Shown in pieces: positions 17,940 through 27,565 of a DNA stretch of 64,000 bases; the stretch's first letter is position 1, and each line of letters begins with the position of its first letter. Source of the DNA: Dongshaea marina (GTDB lineage Bacteria > Pseudomonadota > Gammaproteobacteria > Enterobacterales > Aeromonadaceae); NCBI RefSeq assembly GCF_003072645.1, contig NZ_CP028897.1:943658-1007657 (forward strand), written 5' to 3'. The position numbers and the translations under genes were made by a program. The notes under the pieces are model-generated. The model ran no database searches and was not told the DNA's origin. It worked only from the letters and a program-made list of their open reading frames with translations.

Positions 17940-19383
17940 TTGGCCTGTGATTACTTTAGAGCAGATTATTGAACATCAGAAAGGTTTTGCTTTTAAATCT
18001 AAGGATTATATCGGGGAAGGTACTCCTGTTATTCGTGTTAGTAACTTCACCTTAGATAGCGTTGATATATCTGATTTAAAATATGTAGATGAAAGCATAG
18101 CCTCCAAGCAGAAGGCTGTATCTTTAGAAACCGGAGATGTTGTTATCGCAACAGTTGGTTCTTGGCCAACAAATCCAGCATCGGTTGTTGGAAAAACTGT
18201 TTGTATTCCTGAGGTGGCTAATAACTCTTTACTGAATCAAAATGCTGTTCGATTAAGGGTGAAAAGTGGTCATCAACAGGATCAGGTTTTTCTTTATTAT
18301 TTATTGAAAAATAAAAACTTTTCAGACTACATTGTTTCAACAGCTCAAGGTAGTGCAAACCAAGCGAGCATTACGCTAAAAGATATCTTTGGATATGAGT
18401 TTCATTATCCCGAAGGTCCTTCAAGAGCCTCCATTGGAGGTGTCCTAAAATCAATCGATGACAAAATAGCTCTCAACACCCAAACAAACCAGACCCTGGA
18501 GCAGATGGCGCAGGCGCTGTTTAAGAGCTGGTTTGTGGATTTTGAGCCGGTCAAGGCCAAGCTTAAGACCCTGGAAGCTGGCGGCAGCGCCGAACAGGCC
18601 ACCCTGACAGCAATGACCGCTATCAGCGGCAAATCAGCCGATGAACTAGCGCAGCTTGAGGCCTCCAGCCCCGAACAGTACGCCGAGCTCAAAGCCACCG
18701 CCGAGCTGTTCCCCGCAGCACTGCAGGAGAGTGAACTGGGCCAGATCCCGGAGGGGTGGGAAGTCGGATCTCTCGGGGAGATTGCATCCGCGAAAGGGGG
18801 GTATGCCTTCAAGAGTAAACAGTTTATTGATGAAGGTAATCCAGTTATCAAGATTAAAAATATTACATCGGCAGGCACAGTTAATACGAGCGATTGTCAG
18901 TGTATTGATGATGACATAGCGAATACGGCATCAAGGTTCAAGCTCTCAGATGGTGATCTTTTGATGGCTATGACAGGTGCGACTGTGGGTAAGAGTGGTA
19001 TTTATGTATCTGATGGCCGGGATGCTTACCTCAACCAGCGAGTAGCGAAGTTTGAGTCAAAAGTTGATAGCTCAAGCCCATGTTGGTTCACATATAACTT
19101 AGTCAATAAAGATAGCATCTTCGAACAGGTTGTCGGAGCTGCTCAAGGTAGTGCACAGCCCAATATTAGCTCTAAGGGGATAGAGCAGATTAAGACAGTT
19201 GTCCCACCCTTCGAGTTGATTAAAGAGTATCAAAGAGTTGTTTATCCTTTTTATTCTAAATGGATCAGTAGTTATAGGGAATGTAGTCAATTAGCCTCCC
19301 TTCGCGACACCCTCCTGCCCAAACTCCTCTCCGGTGAGCTAACTCTACCAGAGGCCGAGCAGCAGGTTGAGGTAAGTCAATGA
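17929..19383 (+). CDS. hsdS: Type I restriction-modification specificity subunit HsdS
   Basis: DNA-recognition subunit. 484 residues with two target recognition domains: TRD1 about residues 5-180 (WPVITLEQIIEHQKGFAFKS) and TRD2 about 275-455 (WEVGSLGEIASAKGGYAFKS). They are separated by the conserved coiled coil NTQTNQTLEQMAQALFKSWF; the C-terminus ends in a second conserved segment, LRDTLLPKLLSGEL. The two TRDs begin with similar K-GGY/GFAFKS motifs. The TRD DNA is visibly AT-richer than the conserved parts, a usual sign of TRD exchange. It overlaps hsdM by 11 and the next gene by 4 bases, so translation is coupled. Confidence 0.95.
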   Translation: MSADWPVITLEQIIEHQKGFAFKSKDYIGEGTPVIRVSNFTLDSVDISDLKYVDESIASKQKAVSLETGDVVIATVGSWPTNPASVVGKTVCIPEVANNSLLNQNAVRLRVKSGHQQDQVFLYYLLKNKNFSDYIVSTAQGSANQASITLKDIFGYEFHYPEGPSRASIGGVLKSIDDKIALNTQTNQTLEQMAQALFKSWFVDFEPVKAKLKTLEAGGSAEQATLTAMTAISGKSADELAQLEASSPEQYAELKATAELFPAALQESELGQIPEGWEVGSLGEIASAKGGYAFKSKQFIDEGNPVIKIKNITSAGTVNTSDCQCIDDDIANTASRFKLSDGDLLMAMTGATVGKSGIYVSDGRDAYLNQRVAKFESKVDSSSPCWFTYNLVNKDSIFEQVVGAAQGSAQPNISSKGIEQIKTVVPPFELIKEYQRVVYPFYSKWISSYRECSQLASLRDTLLPKLLSGELTLPEAEQQVEVSQ

Positions 19384-20285
19384 CCAGCCGGGTGGAGATG
19401 ATCATTGAGACCCTTAAGGCCAACTCCGGGCGCCAGTTCAGCGCCCGGGATCTGGCTCGGGAGTTTCTGAGTCGCTATCCCGAGGAGATGGCACTCAAAC
19501 AGCAGAATCCCCGCTATGCGACCGAGGATGCGCTGATTGCCCAGCTGGCCGCCGAGATTGGCGGGGAGCGCACAGTCACCGCCAAGCAGAAGTGCCCCCA
19601 AGTCTCGACTCGGGATAAGCCGCGACCTCGCCTCTACTTCTGGCAGGATACGCCTGAGATGGAGCCTTCTGCTGAGGATGAGGGGGAGCCAGAGATGGCT
19701 CAGGCCCACAGCGAGCATGATCTTTACCCCTTGTTGATGGGTTATCTCCAGCAGGAGCATAAGCTTTACTGTCAGCGCATCGATGAGAAGCGCTCACGTA
19801 ACAGCAAGGGCAGTGGAGGCAATCACTGGTTGCACCCGGATATCGTGGCGATTGAACCTTTGGATCGGGGCTGGAATGAGGCGGTGCGCACCTGTGTGCG
19901 TCACGGCAACTACAGCTCGGCGCGGCTGTGGTCGTTTGAGGTAAAAAAAGATCTCAGTATCGGTAATGTACGGCAGTGCTTTTTTCAGGCGGTCTCCAAC
20001 TCCAGCTGGGCGAACCTGGGATATCTGGTGACTACCGGGTTGCGCGATGGGGTAGAGCCGGAGCTGCAGATGCTGTCGGCCCTGCATGGCATCGGGGTGA
20101 TCCTGCTTAATAGTGAGGAGCCCTATGAGAGCCAGATCCTGATCCCGGCCCGGGAACGTAGTAGCGTGGACTGGCAGTCGGTGAATCGCATCGTGGCGGA
20201 GAACCGAGATTTTCACCACTATATCGAGCAGATCGGCATCTACTACCAGACTGGTAAGCTGTTGGATAGAGCCTGGAACCGATAA
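19380..20285 (+). CDS. HrgA/COG2958-like protein with HARE-HTH-type N-terminus, inside the hsd operon
   Basis: 301 residues. The N-terminal 80 residues (MIIETLKANSGRQFSARDLAREFLSRYPEE) look like a HARE-HTH-type winged helix. The C-terminal part has ELYPLLMGYL-like HDLYPLLMGYL, HPDIVAIEP and WSFEVKKDL (about residue 195), the pattern of COG2958/HrgA proteins, a nuclease-like fold (D...E-x-K). HrgA replaced a restriction gene in Helicobacter pylori strains and often lies in type I RM loci. ATGA overlap with hsdS shows it belongs to the operon. A role in defence is likely from context; the molecular activity is not established here. Confidence 0.78.
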   Translation: MTSRVEMIIETLKANSGRQFSARDLAREFLSRYPEEMALKQQNPRYATEDALIAQLAAEIGGERTVTAKQKCPQVSTRDKPRPRLYFWQDTPEMEPSAEDEGEPEMAQAHSEHDLYPLLMGYLQQEHKLYCQRIDEKRSRNSKGSGGNHWLHPDIVAIEPLDRGWNEAVRTCVRHGNYSSARLWSFEVKKDLSIGNVRQCFFQAVSNSSWANLGYLVTTGLRDGVEPELQMLSALHGIGVILLNSEEPYESQILIPARERSSVDWQSVNRIVAENRDFHHYIEQIGIYYQTGKLLDRAWNR

Positions 20286-20308
20286 ATTATGAGGATATTG
20301 GTCGTCAA

Positions 20309-22388
20309 ATGCAAATCACGATACGCGACATTTTAGATCTTGAGACTCTGGTGGAGTCTGAGCAGGTTGAGTTTAAACGTGCTGGTGGTAAGGATGGGAA
20401 GGGAGCACTGCCGAAAGATTTTTGGCCTACCTACAGTGCGATGGCAAATGGTCGTGGCGGATGGGTGATCCTTGGTGTGCGGGAGAGTGATGATAGAGAG
20501 TTTATTCCGGTTGGTGTAGAGCAGCCTGAAAAGGTGAAAACCGATCTGTTTAATCAACTCAATGATCGGGATCGGGTCAGTGTCAATGTCATTTCTGAGA
20601 GGGATGTTCAGCTGGTGGCCATGCAAGGCTTGCCTGTTTTAGCGATCCATATTCCACCGGCGACACGTAAGCAGAAGCCGGTTTATCTGAAAAAGACTCC
20701 CTTTGGGAATACGTATCTGCGTCTGCATGAAGGGGATCGTCGCTGTGATGATCAGTTTGTTAAGCGGATGCTTGCAGAGCAGTTGCATGACAGCCGTGAT
20801 GATGAAGTTCTTTCAGAGCACTACTCATTCAATGACGATATTAGCCTTGAGAGCCTGAAAATCTATCGTAACCGCTTAGAGGCGCATAAGCCGCAGCATC
20901 CTTATCTCGATCTGGACTTGTTTGATCTCTTCAAAAAGGTGGGGGATGGCGTAAGGATCGAGAGACAGGTAAAGAGGGAATCACTCTGGCTGGCGTCTTG
21001 ATGTTCGGGAACTGGGAGGCGATAACTGCTGCAGCACCAAACTATTTTGTTGATTTTCAGGAAAGGCCGGAAGCACAGGCTGAGCACCGATGGGTTGATC
21101 GTGTTTGTCCGGATGGTACCTGGTCTGGCAATCTGTTTGATTTTTACCGTCGGGTGTATCAGAAACTCACTGCAGACCTAAAGGTTCCCTTTAAGCTGGA
21201 GGGTGGGCAACGCAAATCGGATACTCCTGTGCACGTTGCCTTACGTGAGGCGCTGGTTAATACCTTGGTGCATGCCGACTTCAGTGATCGGGTTTCAGTG
21301 CTGGTGGTGAAACGTCCGGATATGTTTGGATTTCGCAATCCAGGCTTAATGCGGATCCCTCTCGCAGATGTCATATCCGGAGGTGTCACTGATTGTCGTA
21401 ATCGGATCCTGCATCAGATGTTTTTGTTAATTGGCTTGGGAGAGCGGGCTGGCTCTGGCATGCCAAAGATCTTTAGTGGTTGGAAGTCAGTTAACTGGCG
21501 TACACCTAAGTTATGGGAGCGGGAGTCCCTGCTCAGACTCTACTCTCCCTTTCCACTGCAAGCTTGATCTCAGAAGATGTGAGGTCTGAGCTGCATCAGC
21601 GATTTGGTGATAAATTTGATGGCCTCAAAGATTTTGAGCAATTGATCATTGCGACTGCCTCTATCGAAGGGTGGGTCAATCATGAGCGAGCTTGCCAGCT
21701 GACAAGCCAGCATCCTCGAGAGGTCACCTTAACGCTACCCAAATTGGTAAAGAATGGCTTTCTGGCTGCAAGTGGGGAGCAAAGGCACAAATCTTACACT
21801 CTTCCGGGTGTTGCTTTACCGACGCCATCAGAGGTGTTTGCCAGTGCCTCTAATGTGACAAGCTCCTCAAATAGCTCCACATATAATGAACAGAGCTCCA
21901 CACATAACGGACTGAGCTTCACACATAGTGGTGCCAGCTTCACATATAACGGAGCTAGTTTTTCTGGTGATGTTCAGAGCACAGCTGGTAGTCACGAATT
22001 AAAAACTGAGAATAGAGATTCATTCGGACGGCTGCTTACTGAGCATCTGGACCTCCCATTTATTGACTCTGTTACTATGCTTGAGTCCGAGTTTAGAGAT
22101 GCACAATACCGTTTAGCTAAGGCTCCTCGGGAGAAAAAGCGACTATCTAAGGAGTTGATGAGCGAGGCTATTTTGAATGTCTGCCGGGGGCACTATGTAT
22201 CGATTGCTTCGCTTGGTGAGCTACTAAAGAGAAACCCGAGTGCAATTCGCCAGCAGTACCTGAAAAGCCTGGTTGATGAGGGCAAGTTACGCCTGGCTTT
22301 TCCTGAGTTTAAGACTGACCCTAAGCAGGGCTATAGCACCGTTGAAAATGGTACTTTGGACCAGACCCAACAGAATGAGAGTAACTAA
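20309..22388 (+). CDS. AlbA_2/Schlafen-type ATP-binding protein (COG2865) in the hsd operon (two apparent frameshifts)
   Basis: A 693-residue protein after two corrections. N-terminus: AlbA_2 domain ([19 protein letters not shown]...[19 protein letters not shown]). Middle: a GHKL/HATPase_c_4-like segment, [15 protein letters not shown]...[13 protein letters not shown]. Then a variable repeat linker and a C-terminal winged helix ([29 protein letters not shown]). As written the frame breaks at 21001 and again near 21527. One extra G at G20941-20945 and one extra C at C21527-21529 restore it, joining [16 protein letters not shown] and [13 protein letters not shown]. It sits 23 bases after the HrgA-like gene and overlaps hsdR by one base. 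Such proteins are often found between hsdS and hsdR; their job is not settled. Confidence 0.82.
21873..21977 (+). repeat. 21-bp in-frame tandem repeat in the AlbA-type gene
   Basis: Four clear units and one degenerate unit of 21 bases (21873, 21894, 21915, 21936, 21957). They encode [35 protein letters not shown]. They form a flexible Ser/Thr/Asn-rich linker between the ATP-binding part and the C-terminal winged helix. Unit number could vary by slippage without changing the frame. Confidence 0.85.
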
Positions 22389-25300
22389 TGATTACCGAAA
22401 ACCAACTTGAGCTGCTGTGTATCGACTGGTTCAAAGAACTGAGTTACGAATACCAGTTAGGTTATGACATCCAGCCTGATGGTCCAAGACCGGAGCGGGA
22501 GGATTACCGCCAGGTAGTGTTGAAAGAGCGCCTGCTGGAGCGGCTGGAAGCGATTAACCCCGAAGTACCATCGGATACCCTGCAGTTGGTGGTGAATTCT
22601 GTGGTTGAGCCTGAGTCGCCGATTCTGATTAAGAGCAACCGCGCCTTTCATAAGTGGCTGATCGAGGGCTACCCGGTTGAGTATACCTGCCCTAAGAGCG
22701 GCGAAAACAAGCATACTCATATTCGGCTGATCGACTTTGATAGGGTGGATAACAACCAGTTCTTGGTGGTCAATCAGTTCACCATCACTGGTACCAAGGG
22801 CAATCGCCGCCCGGATCTGGTGGTGTTTATCAACGGTCTGCCGATCTCGGTGATAGAGCTAAAAAATCCTGCCGATGAGCAGGCGGATATCTGGCATGCC
22901 TATAACCAGCTGCAGACCTACAAAGAGGAGATAAGCGATCTCTTTGTGTTTAATGAGGCGCTGGTGGTGAGTGATGGCTGGACGGCGCGTATCGGCTCGC
23001 TGACCGCCAATAAGGAGCGTTTTCTGCCCTGGCGTACTATCAGCAACGAGCAGGATAAGCCGCTGCTGGAGTATCGCTTAGAGACGCTGGTGCGAGGCTT
23101 TTTTGACAGAGAGCTATTGCTCGATTATATCCGTTACTTTGTGCTGTTTGAGAGTGACAGCAACGAGATCATCAAGAAGATCGCTGGTTACCACCAGTTC
23201 CATGCAGTGCGTGAGGCGGTCAAGGCCACTGTGGTGGCAGCCAATAAAGAGGTTAGCGGCAAATTGCTGCCTGCCACCAGCAACATCGAGCCTGGCTCGG
23301 GCAAGGCAGGGGTGGTGTGGCATACCCAGGGCTCGGGCAAGAGCATCTCGATGGTTTGCTATGCCAGCAAATTGCTGCAGCAGCCACAGCTCAATAACCC
23401 GACGCTGGTGGTGGTGACGGACCGTAATGATCTGGATGGCCAGCTGTATAACACCTTCTGCATGGCGCAGGAGACCCTCAAACAGCTGCCGCAGCAGGCA
23501 GCAGATCGTGATGCGTTACGTGATCTGCTTGCCAGCCGTCAGTCCGGCGGGATCATCTTTACCACGGTGCAGAAGTTCTCACTGCTGGATAATGAAGAGG
23601 CGCACCCGATACTCTCGGAGCGAAACAATATTGTGGTGGTTTCGGATGAGGCGCACCGCAGCCAGTATGGTAACAAGGCCCGCCTCACCGAAACCAAGGA
23701 TGAGCAGGGGAATGTGACCGGACACCGCTATGTGTTTGGCTACTCCAAATATATGCGCGATGCACTACCGGGAGCCTCGTTTATCGGCTTTACCGGGACC
23801 CCCATCTCACTGGATGACAAGGATACCCGTGGGGTGTTCGGTGATTATGTCTCCATCTATGATATTCAGGATGCGGTGGAGGATGGTGCGACAGTGCCCA
23901 TCTACTATGAGTCTCGCCTGGCTAAGCTGGATATCAACCAGGATGAAATCGAAGAGCTGAACGATGAAGTGGATGATGTCCTGGAAGATGAGGAGGAGCT
24001 CTCATCCCGGGAGAAGGCTAAATCCCAGTGGGCGGCATTGGAGAAACTGGTGGGCGCAGAGCCTCGCATCAAACAGATTGCAGAGGATCTGGTAAAGCAC
24101 TTTGAGGCGCGTACCGAGACCTTCCCCGGCAAAGGTATGGTTGTTGGGATGAGCCGGGATATCTGTGTCGATCTCTATGATGCGATCGTGGCCCTGCGCC
24201 CTGATTGGCATGATGAGGACCCCGAGAAGGGGGCGATCAAGATAGTGATGACGGGCTCCGCCTCCGATAAAGCCAAGCTACAACCGCATATCTACAACAA
24301 GAAGCAGAAAAAGCGCTTCGAGGCACGCTACAAGAAGGTGGATGACCCACTGAAGCTGGTGATTGTGCGGGATATGTGGCTGACCGGCTTTGATGCGCCC
24401 AGCTGTCACACCATGTATATCGATAAACCGATGAAGGGCCATAACCTGATGCAGGCTATCGCCCGGGTGAACCGGGTGTTTAAAGACAAGCCGGGCGGAC
24501 TGGTGGTGGATTACATTGGGATTGCCAACGAGCTTAAGAGTGCTCTGCATACCTATACCGGCTCTCGGGGTAAGGGGAAGCCAACTGTCGACAGCCATGA
24601 GGCGTTCTCTGTACTGGCAGAGAAGATTGATGTGGTGCGCGGCATGTTTGCCACCCTGGTCGATGGCAACACCTTTGACTACCTGGATGAGTTTGAAACT
24701 AAGGCGATTCAGCTATTGCCGGGTGCAGTAAATCACCTCTCTGGTCTCACTAATGCAAAAGGGGAGAGAGACGGCAAGCGGCGTTTTCTGGATGTGATGG
24801 CGGCGCTGACCAAGGCGTTCAGCCTTTGTAACACCCTGGATGAAGTGGCAGAGTATCGCAAAGAGATCGCCTTCTACTCGGCGATTAAGACTGCCTTTTT
24901 GAAGCACTCCTCGGTGGATAAAAAGCTTAGTGAAGAGGAGAAGCACTCAGCCCTGAAGCGGATCATCGATAATGCGATTGTCGCCGAGGGGTAGATGATC
25001 TCTTCTCTATGGTAGGCCTGGAAAAGCCTAACATCGGCCTGTTGTCGGAGGAGTTCCTGGAAGATGTGAAAAGCATGCCGCAGCGCAACCTGGCGGTTGA
25101 GCTTTTGGAGAAGCTTCTCAAAGATGAGGTGAAGGCGCGGCTTAAGACCGATGTGGTCCAGGAGAAGAAGTATTCGGACCGGATCATGGAGACCCTGCGT
25201 AAGTACCATAACCGGGGAATTGAGACCGCACAGGTGATTGAGGAGCTGATCCAGATGGCCAAGGATATGGCCAAGGATGCCGATCTGATGAACCAGCTCA

Positions 25301-25605
25301 ATCTCAATCCGGATGAGATTGCTTTCTACCATGCTTTGATCCGCAATGAAGCCTCGGTACGGGAGATGGGCAACGATAACCTCAGAAGCCTGGCGATTGA
25401 GCTCACCAAGCAGATCCGTAAGTCAGCTACTGTAGACTGGCAAAACCGCGAGAGTGTACGGGCGCGGATGCGTAACTTGGTGCGGCGACTACTGCGGCGC
25501 TGGAAGTACCCGCCCGATGATCCTGAGACTCAGGAGTACACCGAGTCGGTGGACTTGGTTCTCAAGCAGGCCGAGGCCCTGGCGGGGAGCTGGGGCGAGC
25601 GCTGA
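22388..25605 (+). CDS. hsdR: Type I restriction endonuclease subunit HsdR (one apparent frameshift)
   Basis: ATP-dependent translocase and nuclease subunit. The nuclease core is [21 protein letters not shown] (about residues 135-155, D...E-x-K). Helicase motifs: [11 protein letters not shown] (Walker A, about 315), [12 protein letters not shown] (about 418), FIGFTGTPI, and [12 protein letters not shown] and [10 protein letters not shown] in the second RecA domain. The frame stops after AIVAEG at 24994. One extra G in G24988-24991 continues it as [22 protein letters not shown] through the C-terminal domain to 25605, giving 1,072 residues, the normal size. Start ATG overlaps the stop of the preceding gene. 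Confidence 0.93.
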
Positions 25606-25619
25606 GTGCCGACTTTATT

Positions 25620-25814
25620 ATGAGCTTTCCTGAGGTAGAAGAGTCTGTTCTGCTGTTAGGTTAATTTGCTCAGGGCAAGCATGATGATTTATCTGACCTG
25701 GACAACGCTTGGGGTGTTTTGAATAAATCAGGACATAAGTCGCACTTTGAGCGATTACTTGAGCGGGTTTGTTGTCGAATTAATGAGTTTCGGTGTGAAG
25801 AGTTTAACGGCTGA
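25620..25814 (+). pseudogene. Possible gene relic downstream of hsdR
   Basis: Reading from ATG 25620 gives MSFPEVEESVLLLG, a TAA, then an open stretch of about 49 codons in the same frame (FAQGKHDDLSDLDNAWGVLN, ERLLERVCCRINEF) to a TGA. Composition is protein-like but I recognise no family. The rest of 25606-25936 shows no supported gene. Confidence 0.25.
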
Positions 25815-25936
25815 GGCCTGGGAGCGAACGGGGCTATCGCTATAACTATGAAGTCACGGAGCGGTGCGCTGGTGAGCGGCAGCAGACTTGATGAAGCCAT
25901 CGCCCATTAGCAAAGTGATTCAGAGTTCAAAGAGGA

Positions 25937-26476
25937 TTGACGGTGACAACAATATCAATATTTTATGGGATCGTGATTGCGATGTACTGGCGAGAGCATC
26001 AACCTCCTCATTTTTATGCCACTTATGAAGAAGATGAAATCTTGGTTGATATCCTAACCCTGACGGTGCTCGAAGGGAAGCTACCCAAGCGTGCTGAAAA
26101 GATGGTACTGGAATGGGCATCCAAATACCGTAAAGAGCTATTGGGGAACTGGGCTTTATGCGAAAAAGAACAGCTTCCCCGTAAGATTGCACCACTCGAC
26201 TTTGAAGTAGGGCCGGTGACGACACCGTGGCATGTTGAACAAGTAAGAGTAGTTAAACATCTTCTGCTTGAGGTGACATTTAGAGATGCAGTATCTGGCA
26301 CAGTTTCGATTGCACCGGCATGGCTAACTGGCGCTCTTTCACCTCTCAAGGACCCCGAGTTATTTTCTCAAGCTTTCATTGCCCATGGTGCTGTATGCTG
26401 GCCGGGAGATTTGGATCTCGATCCTTTAATGATGCACGATGCGATCGCTCAATTCGGGCACCATGAAGTCTGTTGA
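25937..26476 (+). CDS. DUF4160-DUF2442 fusion protein
   Basis: 179 residues. N-terminal 75 residues match DUF4160 (ISIFYGIVIAMYWREHQPPHFYATYEED), and the C-terminal part from about residue 85 matches DUF2442 (VRVVKHLLLEVTFRDAVSGTVSIAPAW). These two small domains are normally encoded by adjacent genes and are often described as a toxin-antitoxin-like or regulatory pair; here they are fused. Start is TTG at 25937 (AGAGGA before it) or GTG at 25943. It is followed by a clear terminator at 26622. Function is unknown. Confidence 0.72.
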   Translation: MTVTTISIFYGIVIAMYWREHQPPHFYATYEEDEILVDILTLTVLEGKLPKRAEKMVLEWASKYRKELLGNWALCEKEQLPRKIAPLDFEVGPVTTPWHVEQVRVVKHLLLEVTFRDAVSGTVSIAPAWLTGALSPLKDPELFSQAFIAHGAVCWPGDLDLDPLMMHDAIAQFGHHEVC

Positions 26477-26621
26477 TAGAGTTGAAAATTGCGAAGCATA
26501 GATGCCACCTGCCTAGGCTTGTGGCAATCTGTGTAAGGTATGGAGTGAGTCACCCTGAGAGACGATGCTGATTGCTGTATGCATAGCTTGTGACTTATGA
26601 GGTTGAGCTTAATATTATGAG

Positions 26622-26647
26622 AGGGTGCCTAACGGCACCTTTTCTTT
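26622..26647 (+). terminator. Rho-independent terminator
   Basis: GGTGCC-TAAC-GGCACC stem followed by TTTTCTTTT, 150 bases after the DUF4160-DUF2442 gene and just before the next gene. Confidence 0.75.
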
Positions 26648-26672
26648 TGCTATGGATTGTCTGGAGAAATAA

Positions 26673-27116
26673 GTGTCTAAACGTTGGAGCAAGCTTCAAA
26701 GAGAGTTTTATCAGCTACGAGCAGAGGGGCTGGACTTGCAGCTGCACTGCCGGGTGTATCGGATGGGCTCTCAACGTGGTAGTACAGACTGCCCTCGATA
26801 TTGGATAACCCTGGGTAAAGAGGTTATCTGGGACTATCCAAGGGACTTTAGTGAGAGTGAAAAGGCTAAGAGGCTTACGGATGAAGGACACTACCCCTAT
26901 ATCACTGATGTCTCAGATATTTCAGCGCTGATCCGCGATTACATTGATACTCCCAAGGGGGAATTACTGTCCCGGTCATTTGACCAGGATCGCTGGGGGC
27001 TGGTGGACCTGCTCAGAGCCTCTGACCGTCGTGTCGGTTTGCGACGCCTTGCTAAATTCAAACAGTCGACCACCAGCAAAGCTGCTCACAGATTGATGGA
27101 AGCTCGACTGGCCTAG
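26673..27116 (+). CDS. SF0329-like small conserved protein
   Basis: 147 residues starting at GTG 26673 with CTGGAGAAAT before it. The N-terminus SKRWSKLQREFYQLRAEGLDLQLHC and the segment GSTDCPRYWITLGKEVIWDYP resemble the SF0329 family of small cytoplasmic proteins found in accessory regions. The C-terminus (DRWGLVDLLRASDRRVGLRRLAKF) is helical and basic. No function is known for the family. The match is from memory of the motif, so moderate confidence only. Confidence 0.55.
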   Translation: MSKRWSKLQREFYQLRAEGLDLQLHCRVYRMGSQRGSTDCPRYWITLGKEVIWDYPRDFSESEKAKRLTDEGHYPYITDVSDISALIRDYIDTPKGELLSRSFDQDRWGLVDLLRASDRRVGLRRLAKFKQSTTSKAAHRLMEARLA

Positions 27117-27163
27117 TAAAGACTTATATGGAGTAATTCTGTTTGCTCAGGCCGAGCCCCTTT

Positions 27164-27565
27164 CTATCTGTAGCTGTCCATGATTTTGTGTACGGCAGGG
27201 ATATCAGCTGCGGCCCAATCAACGTCCATCAGGCTATCTTTAGTTAGCCAGCGCTTGGCAACATGCTCAGTTAACACAATCTCTCTACTATCAACATTTA
27301 CAACAAAACAATGCATGGTGATATCGAAGTCTGGGTAGTCGTGTTCCACAGTGATCAATAATTGTGGGCTGCTTATAGAGAGTGCGAGTTCTTCTTGAAG
27401 TTCACGCTGAATTGCGTCTTCGAGTGACTCACCTAATTCGACTTTCCCACCTGGGAACTCCCACTTGTGGCGAATGTAATCAAGTCCGGCGGAGCCACGT
27501 TGAACTGCAAGGTACTGGTCTTCGAATGTTATAATTGCAGCTACAACTTCGATGTGTTTTCTCAT
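27164..27565 (-). CDS. MutT-like NUDIX hydrolase
   Basis: 133 residues with a full NUDIX box GGKVELGESLEDAIQRELQEEL (G-x5-E-x7-REUXEE-like, about residues 38-59). It starts MRKHIEVVAAIITFEDQYLAVQRG, typical of MutT/CTP pyrophosphohydrolase-like enzymes that cleave nucleoside triphosphates. It overlaps the stop of the HNH nuclease gene by one base (ATAATG), so the two are cotranscribed. The pairing suggests a nucleotide-handling partner in a defence module, but that is inference. Confidence 0.88.
   Translation of the reverse strand: MRKHIEVVAAIITFEDQYLAVQRGSAGLDYIRHKWEFPGGKVELGESLEDAIQRELQEELALSISSPQLLITVEHDYPDFDITMHCFVVNVDSREIVLTEHVAKRWLTKDSLMDVDWAAADIPAVHKIMDSYR

Noticed and set aside
24874-25332. 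152-residue minus-strand frame inside hsdR
   Set aside because: Antisense shadow of the HsdR C-terminal coding region.
25009-25605. Stand-alone 198-residue gene after hsdR
   Set aside because: Its sequence is the C-terminal domain of HsdR; one G added near 24988 joins it in frame.
26590-26808. 72-residue plus-strand frame
   Set aside because: Crosses the terminator and shadows the SF0329-like gene in another frame.
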